From contig JAMWET010004114.1 of assembly GCA_024036415.1 (NCBI GenBank), forward strand, positions 27,559-91,558: a stretch of 64,000 nt of DNA. The letters run 5' to 3'. Both the position numbers and the translations under genes were made by a program. Below are positions 56,387-64,000 of this stretch, piece by piece. Source of the DNA: Prochilodus magdalenae. Taxonomy: Eukaryota; Chordata; Actinopteri; Characiformes; Prochilodontidae. Position 1 is the first letter of the stretch. Every line of letters begins with the position of its first letter. The notes beneath the pieces were generated by a model that did no database searches, was not told where the DNA came from, and was given only the letters and a program-made list of their open reading frames with translations.

Positions 56387-56448
56387 AACATTGCTTGTTA
56401 ATATGCTATATGGCTAGTGAACTGTATTTGTTAATGTTTAGTATTTTA

Positions 56449-57190
56449 TTATTCAGCCTTGTGCATTCCCATTTCATTTGGCATTTCCGGTAATTTGGAC
56501 CAAACAGAGAGATTTGAACCATGCTCTGTATAACGACCTCTCACCACACCTAAACAAAAAGCTCGCCTCCGTGGGTTATTAAGTTCAGGACTCTTTGGTG
56601 GCCTGTTCATTTGTGAAGATGATTCCGCAGATACCCTAAGCCACTCTTTTCCAATTGGAAGCCCAATGAATCTTGGCATTGGGGGTATAACCAGGTCACT
56701 CAGTACATTCAAATAGTCAGCTGCCTTCATTTTATTACCACATAATGTTGCTGAACCTCACCCCGAACAACTGAAGCCCCCCAGATCATTCCTCCAGAGT
56801 CTTGTTCAGTGTGCACTACACGTGATGGGTATATCACTTCATGTGCTTCCCTTCCCTGACGCCCCCATCGCTCAGGAATAGCGCCAATCTGGACCACATG
56901 ACCTTATTTCATTGCTCCAGGGTCCAATTTTAATGGCTGCTTGCAAATTGAAAACTTTTTCCTTGATTATCCTCACTAACACCAGATGGCCACACAGATG
57001 TTTAGTTCCAATCCTGTGAGTTCCCGTCATGTGGAAACACTCTTGCTTCCACTATTAAACATAGCAGTGAGTCCTTCAAGATGTTTTACCGACCACATTT
57101 CTCCCATGAATTTGACAGGTGACCAGTCTCTCTTCAGGTCTATGTGCTGGACAGTGTTTAACCCAGTTCCTGTCTTTTCAGCTTCTTCTT
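56449..57190 (-). pseudogene. Tc1-like transposase remnant
   Basis: The minus frame 56730-56449 reads MKAADYLNVLSDLVIPPMPR, the region just before the second catalytic Asp in Tc1 transposases, followed by diverged text. On its N-terminal side, 57190-56735 on the minus strand resembles other parts of the same gene (GGTCCAGATTGGCGCTATTC). Frameshifted throughout and non-functional. Confidence 0.55.
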
Positions 57191-57499
57191 AGGTGTTTTT
57201 TTTTGCTTGATGAAGGACAATAATTGGTCCCTTCTGAAACACAGTTAAGTCTTTTCCATGACCACAGGATACATATGCCCACATGGTTGTACAAGAAACG
57301 AGAAGCTACTCCAGTGATTATCCAATCAAAGGCTCTTAAGTATTTACTCACGTGTGGATCCAGGCAGTTTTGGCTAGGCAGTTTGGCTACTTGCATGTCA
57401 GCCATATGCAAAGTTGAAGCATCAAATTTCATGCTTTGAAGTGATAATATATGAGTACAGCCTCTATAGAGAATGCATTTCTGCACGGGGGTCAGTTGG

Positions 57500-57665
57500 G
57501 GGTCAGTTGTGGGCTAGAGATTAGGGAACCAGCCTTCTAACCCGAAGGTTGCTGGTTTGATTTGATTCCCTGATATTCCCAGTATCGGCTGAAGTGTCCT
57601 TATGCAAGGCACCTAACTCCTTCCTGGGCCGCCGGGTCCTGCAGAGCTGCCCCAACAATCCGGGC
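57500..57665 (+). mobile_element. tRNA-derived SINE, plus orientation
   Basis: GTTGTGGGCTAGAGATTAGG, GAACCAGCCTTCTAACCCGA and AGGTTGCTGGTTTGATTTGA, then AGTGTCCTTATGCAAGGCAC. It is the plus-strand counterpart of the elements at 20460 and 47940, diverged in the B box. Confidence 0.6.
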
Positions 57666-57689
57666 CAACGTGTGCTAAAAACAACCTAG

Positions 57690-58235
57690 CTTCGTGTGTG
57701 TTGTCTTAGTGACATGTTGGTGTGCATGTATGGGTTTGTGTCGGTAGTGTTTTGTGCATTCAAGTGTGTGTTGTGCGCGTGCACTGTGTGCACTGTGTGT
57801 TCCAAGGAATGTTGTGTTGCGTGTGGCGGTTTGTGGCAGTGCGTGTGTGAATGTATGGGTGAGTGTCATGATGTGTGTGCGTGTCGTCGTGAAGTAGTGT
57901 GGCTGCATGTGTGTGTGTGTCATGTGTCGTGTGTGCTGCATGGGTGGTGTCGAAGTGTGTCCTTGGTGTGAGTCGTGAATGTGACCTTACCGATGTGTGT
58001 GTGCATGTGCATGCGTATGTGTTGCGTGGTGGTGCATGTCGTGTGCGTGTGTTAGCGATGTGTGTGCGTGTGTATGTGCATGTCAGGATGTGTGGGTGTG
58101 TTAGTTGTGTTGTGTATGTGTGCGCGCCGACGTGCATGTGTGTATCTGTGGGTGCGGTGCGTGCATGTCTGTTGTGTGTGTGTGAGTGCATGACGTGGTG
58201 CAGAGTGTGTGTGTGCATGTGTGTGTGTCACTTCT
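57690..58235. repeat. GT-rich low-complexity tract
   Basis: About 545 bases of irregular TGTG/CATGTG sequence with many GTGTGTGT stretches. Open frames on both strands (Cys/Val-rich plus, Thr/His-rich minus) follow from the composition. Such alternating purine-pyrimidine DNA can adopt Z-form. Confidence 0.85.
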
Positions 58236-58489
58236 CGGATGGTGTGGAATGGATGCGGAAGACAGATTCCTCTGTGTGCAAACACCAAAGGCACAAAACG
58301 GCACTCACCCGACACCGCCGAACCTCAATGAACAGCTGCCACAAATAGCTGCCACCCAGGAAGGAATCAAACCGATCCGAAAGGAAACTTGCGTTGGGGG
58401 GTTTGACATTCGATTAAGACATGCAACAAGATTCAAAGTCCCACGCCCCCCTCCCCCGACTGTGACATGTGACAAAAGCAAGGACAGGC

Positions 58490-59125
58490 CTTATTGCTGC
58501 ACCTGTCTGTCCCAGCCGCCTTGACAGTGAACATTCAGGGAGTAGTGATACCCTCCATGAGTCATCTTGTTGGTGCCAGCACCATTGGCAGACGGCTGCA
58601 TGACAGAAGACTACACGCACGAAGACGGCTACGACTTCCCTAAACACCACATCAACATCTCCAAAAACTGCAATGGTGTTGTACCAGACTGTCATGAGCC
58701 AGACTGTCATCTGCAGTGACGAGTCTCAATGGAGATGACCAATGAATCCATGTGTGGAGGCAATGTGATCAGCACCATTCGCCAGACATATCCACACAGT
58801 ATATGTTATTGTATGCGATATTAACACTACCGCACACCATGCAGGAACTGTGTGAGAATATTCAAGATGCACGGGATGGATTATCACAGGACACCATTAG
58901 GAACCTCTACGACTCCATGCCGAGACATCCGGCATGTTGCTTTAGCAAACATGGCGGCCCAACACCATACTGAGAGACAGACTTCTGTGTGTGTAGTGAA
59001 ATCAATATTGCCCATATCAGTCTAAATGTATCATCATGTATTGTTCCTGGTAACCTTCATCTTCCTTTCCAACAGCCTTGCGATCTGACACTTCCCTCTG
59101 GGTGCCACTAATGGTTTGATCATGA
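58490..59125 (+). mobile_element. Tc1-like element, plus orientation, degraded
   Basis: The plus strand has GATGGATTATCACAGGACAC, CATTAGGAACCTCTACGACT, CCATGCCGAGACATCCGGCA and GGCCCAACACCATACTGAGA, then TTCCCTCTGGGTGCCACTAA and a decayed TTTGATCATGA end. The family is the same as 34690-35455, read from the other strand. Frame breaks throughout. Confidence 0.7.
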
Positions 59126-59129
59126 ATGT

Positions 59130-60165
59130 ATGCATACGTACATATACACAAAAATGTGTCATATATACAGGTTTATTTTCTCAATGTGTTAAATAGACAT
59201 TTTATACATAAACTATAATAAAATATGTTATATTTACAAACGTTCTCCGATGATGACTTTTGCATACGACTGTACGTGCCAACCGCCAAAGGCACAACCC
59301 TTGCATCCTGAGGTTAACGGCTGCCAGGTGAGAGGAGATTAAGGGGGAATTATGGTCATGTCGTTGCACGTGTTGACCGCTTGAGTGCTGAATAATTGCA
59401 GGCTTTTGGGGTTTTAAGAGAAAGGCCAGGTCGGATGAGTCCTTGCCTAGCAATTAGCCTTTACTGTGTATTAACTGGACTGAAGCTGCACCTGCATGAA
59501 TTACCCAAACCAGTGCTTACACAAAGCTCAGCATTCAGCCAGAATGAAAGGTGAGTGGAAATGGAGCCACACAGCTTAGAGCAGCTGGGTGTTTAGTGTA
59601 CTCCATAGCAGCGTCTACTAATAACTGAACACTAACCCACATTCAATAGAGTTAATGCTCATAGCCGTATATGCCAGAACAGATATCGACTTGCTTTATT
59701 CATTTATATCCATGCACTGCCACTGAGCCCACGTCTTAACTACCGATTACCTTGCAGTCCTTAACACTGTCTGGAGCACCGCAATTAGCTAGTGACAAAC
59801 TAACTGCTGTACTGAATTTGCTCAGTGTATGAATATCATAAGATGTCTCAATTAGGATAATGCAGCTAGTGCTTTGGGCATGGACAGGACCTGAACATTC
59901 ATGCTGAGATATTTCCGGACAAGTATATCCACAATACAGTGCTCAGTGCAAAGAACAGAATCATTCCTGGAGCTCCATTTAGTAGCACAGATTTCGCATT
60001 TCCATATTTACACGTCTATGAATATTCAGAGAGCACTTCCTGTTAAAATCAATCATTTATAATGTAGGTTCTTGTACGCCACCCTCACCCCCCACACCCC
60101 ACACCCCCTCTCTCTAACATGCAGACAGCTCAGTGATATTTCCACACGTCACATACACAACACAC
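59130..60165. other. Gene-free AT-rich stretch
   Basis: No gene or repeat that I can name. A C/A-rich run (ACCCCCCACACCCCACACCC) lies at about 60086-60108. Confidence 0.4.
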
Positions 60166-60189
60166 TCCATCTACTATACTGGCAGTATG

Positions 60190-60660
60190 GCATCTGAAAT
60201 GAAACTGTCCAAATGTTTGTGGACACCTGCTTATCCAATTTCCTGAACTTTAGATACTTGAGAGTTTGCCCCTCTTTCGTGGCAGAAACACTCTGTACTC
60301 TTCTGGGAAGGCTTTGCAATGGGCGTTAGAACATTGCTGTGAGAATCTGCTTGAAGCCACACGGCATTAGTGAGGCAAGGTACTGGATGGTTAGTTTTAG
60401 ACCACAAATCCCACTATTGGATGGAGATACTTGACTCATCGTATTTCTCTGGAGGGTACACAAGCCTAGTGTGGACCTTTGAAGGGTGTCAGCAAATGAG
60501 GGCAGGGTGTCAGTGATTGGAAGGGCTATCCAGATACTTTGCATGTCTAAGGAATATATTTAAGCCTAGTGGGGTCGTTTAAATATTTGTGTTAGCAAAT
60601 GGTGGCAGGACATCAGTCATTGGAAGGGATGTCCAGATACTGTCCAGAACTATAGTGTAT
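60190..60660. mobile_element. DNA-transposon fragment (TGTGGACACC family)
   Basis: CTGTCCAAATGTTTGTGGAC, ACCTGCTTATCCAATTTCCT and TCTTCTGGGAAGGCTTTGCA belong to the same family as 24880-25090. A duplicated piece, GTGTCAGTGATTGGAAGGGC / CATCAGTCATTGGAAGGGAT, occurs at about 60508 and 60611. Confidence 0.5.
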
Positions 60661-60669
60661 ATGCATGGT

Positions 60670-61430
60670 CACAATTAGGGACCAGTCATGTTTCAGCTTT
60701 GTGAATATGATAAGCTGAATTGACACATCTTAATAGGCAGCATGCCGGACTGGGGTTCAGTTCCCCACCTTGGCCACTAGTCCATTCTAACGCTACACTG
60801 GACTACCTCTGTATCATGATTAAAGGCCCCATATCCTAGGAAAAAATGGAATCCTGGAATTTCCCTCAGGGTGAGTTTATATGTAAACATTTCAAAGTTA
60901 CGAAATTTACCATTCATTCCACAGTCTATACAGTCCATATATGGAAACTAAGCTGGAAAAACAGCCTGTCTGAAACTGATTGTCACAGAAACCAACTCAT
61001 TTACATATATCTATCTATTCAGCTACATCCAATCATGCTGAAGTTCTAAGGAATGTTCCACCTCTGAATGTTTTTTCTGAATGAGGTACCTTACCGGACA
61101 GCCAAACAGAACAGAGTTTATTTAGATTCCATTGTGAGATGGGGGCCAAGAATGTTTTCTGGAGAGCCACTTATGTTGTTTAGTGCACACCTGATGTATG
61201 AGTATGGGTGGTGTGTTCACACCTACCAAGATCAACCAGAATACAGCAGCAAGACAGTAGTACTGCAATTAAACATGCTACTGGAGATTTCACCAACATA
61301 CTCTATGCAGTATGTAAACTGATTATAAAGTGGTGTTACAGTACCTCAAGGGGACAGCTTGAGAAGACCCACACCTTTATAAAATGTGTGGTATTATGAA
61401 AGAAGGTGAATCATTGTCCAAGAATGCTAT
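60670..61430. other. Gene-free stretch with a short SINE-like piece
   Basis: GGACTGGGGTTCAGTTCCCC at 60748 resembles a SINE B-box region, and TCTAACGCTACACTGGACTA its body. The rest shows nothing recognisable. Confidence 0.35.
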
Positions 61431-61439
61431 AGCAAGGGT

Positions 61440-61950
61440 TGGATAACAGAAGTTATTCCGAGATGTGATCATGGCTCGACAAATGTGCAGTCACACTGTT
61501 TGCCAGAACTCTCCAGAATGCTCCTTGACCCAATTCTGGACAGCTTGGTCCATATGGTGTGGTTCATTATGCTGCTGGAATATCCCATCATTGTGGGTGT
61601 ACATAAAGTCCGTGAAGCGCTACAAATGGTCACCCAGCAGTGAAATGTAGCTGGGACCAGTCAACGATGTGTTTAGGCAGACCATTAGATCCCATGCCAT
61701 CAAACTGGAACAATGCCTCATTGACAACTAGTGTTAATGGCTTCATGGGGGACGTATGGACATCAGTGAGCTGAAACAACTGGTACCATGACTCATCAGA
61801 ACACGTCACATGTTACCAGTCCTCTAGGGTCCAGTTAGCAACCTCACAAGCCCAGGTGAGGTGCTTTGTCTGGTGTTTTGGGGATACCAGTGGCACATGA
61901 GCATGCTTGCCAATGTTCAACCATAGTCACACTCACTCACTCACAGTTGT
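61440..61950 (-). pseudogene. Tc1-like transposase catalytic-domain remnant
   Basis: Translating the minus strand from about 61815 gives FSDESWYQLFQLTDVH (first part of the catalytic domain), later FDGMGSNGLPKHIVDWSQL and then FQQHNEPHHMDQAVQNWVKE, matching the Tc1 order up to the second catalytic motif, where the usual Asp is replaced by His (QQHNEP for QQDNAP). Stops and frameshifts separate these. No intact frame exists. Confidence 0.65.
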
Positions 61951-62139
61951 TCATTAATGCTCAAGTCTAAATCTGTTCTTTAATGAAACATTGTTCAGTG
62001 TGGCACTGAACCACTAACCATACCCATGACATACTTAAAAATGTAAAATGTTGAACTCCAAAACAGTACGCAAGACAATAACAGTCAGAAAGCATGAATT
62101 TACTCCAAACCCCCCCAAAAAACCCCATTACCCCCCGCT

Positions 62140-62640
62140 CACTCACTCACTCCTTCACGTTAGCTTTCATCCCTCCTCCCCTTTAGCCAAAACACCACGC
62201 AGGCGGAGCGCTGGGCGACAAGACTGACAGGAGCGTTGCGTTGCGACACACACTGCACTTGACAGATCCATCAAACCCATCTCCCTTCAGTCATGCGCTA
62301 AGGCACGCCAGGGCCCGTACGTCATCTCCATTACATTAAACAATGGAACGTACAGCCGCGGCACACTCTGAGCCGCCGCACGCCCGACTTTCGGCCGCCA
62401 TGTTCGGACCCCATGGCAGCAGGCCCGCGAGAGCACGACTGTCAAGTGTGTGAGCTGACAGTAATGGGGTTGAGGCATCAGCGGAGCAGCAACACTAACG
62501 CTAATCCAGCCGGAGTGGCAAAAGAGTAAATGGCATTAGCGCTAGTAATTACTGCATGATCCCCCTGCCTGTGCTTTTAACAGGGCTGACCTTTGGCTGG
62601 GTAAGCTGCAGAGAGAGTTCAGCAAGCAGGCTTACAAACA
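62140..62640. promoter_or_regulatory. CpG-rich candidate regulatory region
   Basis: A repeat-free island with many CpGs (CACGCCAGGGCCCGTACGTC, GTACAGCCGCGGCACAC, GAGCCGCCGCACGCCCGACT) flows into ATGGCATTAGCGCTAGTAATTACTG-type text. Its position about 24 kb upstream of the lrfn3 coding start would allow a promoter or first exon, or a separate enhancer. The 63-codon minus frame is not family-like. Confidence 0.35.
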
Positions 62641-62644
62641 AACG

Positions 62645-63140
62645 CACACCAACACTCACACACAAGCATAAGACAACACACCCTATCAAGGAGCATTAGC
62701 TGATATAACACTTTAATAGCATGGTAATTACTAGTTTATTACAGTTTATGAAACCATAATACCATAATATACTAACATAATACATATATGGAATGTTCTA
62801 AATTACATTTTAATAGACATGAAGGTTTGTGGTTATACACGGGTATAAACTCTGCATAATTACATGGTGAAGCATGGAAACACAAGTCACTCAGAGTGGT
62901 GATGTGAAACTGTGGGTTTCCAGAGAAAGGTACTCCCAGTCAAGAATTGATCATGTGGGGGTGATGGTCACCAGCATGTTCTAAGGAGATTAATTGCCAC
63001 TAAACGCCCCCCCCAGAAATTTCACAAAATGTTCATGACTACATAATCTGATATCTGGGACATAGTTTTATTATAAGTTATTAACCAAAAATATATTTTT
63101 GAGGTACATGTAGCACACCGTATGACAAAATAGTCCCTAA
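62645..63140. other. AT-rich stretch, nothing recognised
   Basis: No gene or named repeat. A C-homopolymer lies at about 63007-63014. Confidence 0.4.
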
Positions 63141-63149
63141 AGGACAGCT

Positions 63150-63540
63150 ATGATTCGATTTGGCATGAACTGGACATGTTTCTGGATGTAGGCCACGTCA
63201 ATTGATCAAAGAATTGCGCAGTTGGGTTCAATTTGGTGGATGCCCTGTTCCTGTAGACTGGGATTTGTGCCACTGCTCGGAGACCACGTAGAACGTAACG
63301 CTCCATACACAATGACAACGTGTTCAGCTACTTCCTTCACACTATGGTCTTAGGCCACGCCCAAATGCAGTCACTCCTTTAAGGCAATTGTTAGCATCTG
63401 CATGGAACAAGACATTCTGTACGATTGCCTTAAGAATCCCCTCAATCTATAAATCCCGTCATTTAGGCTCCGCAGATAAATACTGCACAGCCTGATCAAT
63501 CCTGTGCATCACCATCTGCAGGAGCCTGCAACTACTGCCG
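63150..63540 (-). mobile_element. Tc1-like remnant, third copy of the 33-kb family
   Basis: GTTCAATTTGGTGGATGCCC, CTACTTCCTTCACACTATGG and CACGCCCAAATGCAGTCACT match 36860-37372, and ATCACCATCTGCAGGAGCCT matches its terminal text. No coding frame survives. Confidence 0.6.
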
Positions 63541-64000
63541 CGTTAACATGCAACAATTAACATGTAAAAACATTTTTGTCTGTGTAGCCTATGAGACATT
63601 GAAACCTCTCCATCCCTGGTATGTTTCTGTGCAACACACATCAAACCACCCTGGATTACTTTGTTTATGCCTCGGAGATTTAACGGCTATCAAAAATCAA
63701 CAGACCCTTTTAAAAAAATAATAAAAGTCTTCATTCAAAGCACAGCAACTTTCCCCTGCCTCTAAAAACATACTACAATAATAATATTAACCAACAGCAC
63801 CATGTTTTTACATCCACCAGCAAGGCTAACATGGAACATGTAAATATAAAGATGATAAACACTGTTATAAACACTTGACAGCTCTCAATCCAACACTCTT
63901 CGCCTGTTCTGCCCCTTATTCTGAACTAACGTCATCATTCAGCCTGGATGGATAATCCATGATGATGAAAGCCCCCCCTACCCCCCTCACCCCCCCACGT
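63541..64000. other. AT-rich window end, nothing recognised
   Basis: No gene, RNA or named repeat seen. The last 30 bases are a C-rich low-complexity run. Confidence 0.4.

Noticed and set aside
57696..58348. Overlapping Cys/Val-rich (plus) and Thr/His-rich (minus) frames
   Set aside because: Products of the GT-rich tract on both strands.

Overview
The window looks like teleost fish nuclear DNA. It has low gene density, phased exons with GT/AG splice sites, tRNA-derived SINEs, LINE tails ending in microsatellites, and very many degraded Tc1-like DNA transposons. The species cannot be fixed from the sequence. DANA/Mermaid-like SINE pieces and the wealth of Tc1 remnants make an otophysan fish plausible, which is an inference.

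One protein-coding gene is well supported: a minus-strand orthologue of LRFN3 (SALM4), a synaptic adhesion protein. Its coding sequence is three exons: 38117-37686 (signal peptide and N-terminal LRRs), 36420-35489 (remaining LRRs, LRRCT, Ig, first half of FN3) and 8956-8401 (rest of FN3, transmembrane helix, cytoplasmic tail, stop). The joined model is 639 residues, with phase-0 and phase-2 introns of 1,265 bp and 26,532 bp. An untranslated 5' exon probably lies further right, because an acceptor-like site sits 10 bases before the ATG. A possible terminal exon of an unrecognised plus-strand gene lies at about 824-1039.

The rest is repeat-rich. 1-8.4 kb is 3' flank with MITE-like palindromes. 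9.6-13.1 kb holds two long TGAG arrays. 14.5-20 kb holds a ~350-bp tandem palindromic family, a LINE 3' end and a 1.06-kb element with long inverted termini. 22.2-23.9 kb holds purine-rich DNA and a 21-bp minisatellite. 24-26.4 kb holds Tc1 pieces and a retroelement-like copy split by a SINE. 29.07-30.77 kb holds a 26-bp minisatellite with higher-order structure. 32.0-32.5 kb holds 194-bp tandem palindromes. All of these from 9 to 35.5 kb lie inside lrfn3 intron 2.

Right of the gene, 38.2-64 kb holds more transposon relics, a 39-bp minisatellite (43.5-44.6 kb), a Tc1-like element with both ends and an internal triplication (48.4-49.3 kb), a rearranged Tc1 locus (51.3-52.1 kb), a 44/48-bp minisatellite with a burst of indels and an inserted retroelement tail (54.5-56.4 kb), and GT-rich DNA (57.7-58.2 kb). 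A few repeat-free stretches with TAATTA-type motifs or CpG clusters could be conserved regulatory elements. I found no CRISPR array, operon, rRNA or functional tRNA, and no clearly new enzymatic system. The most unusual content is the satellite architecture and the intron that splits the LRR block of lrfn3.
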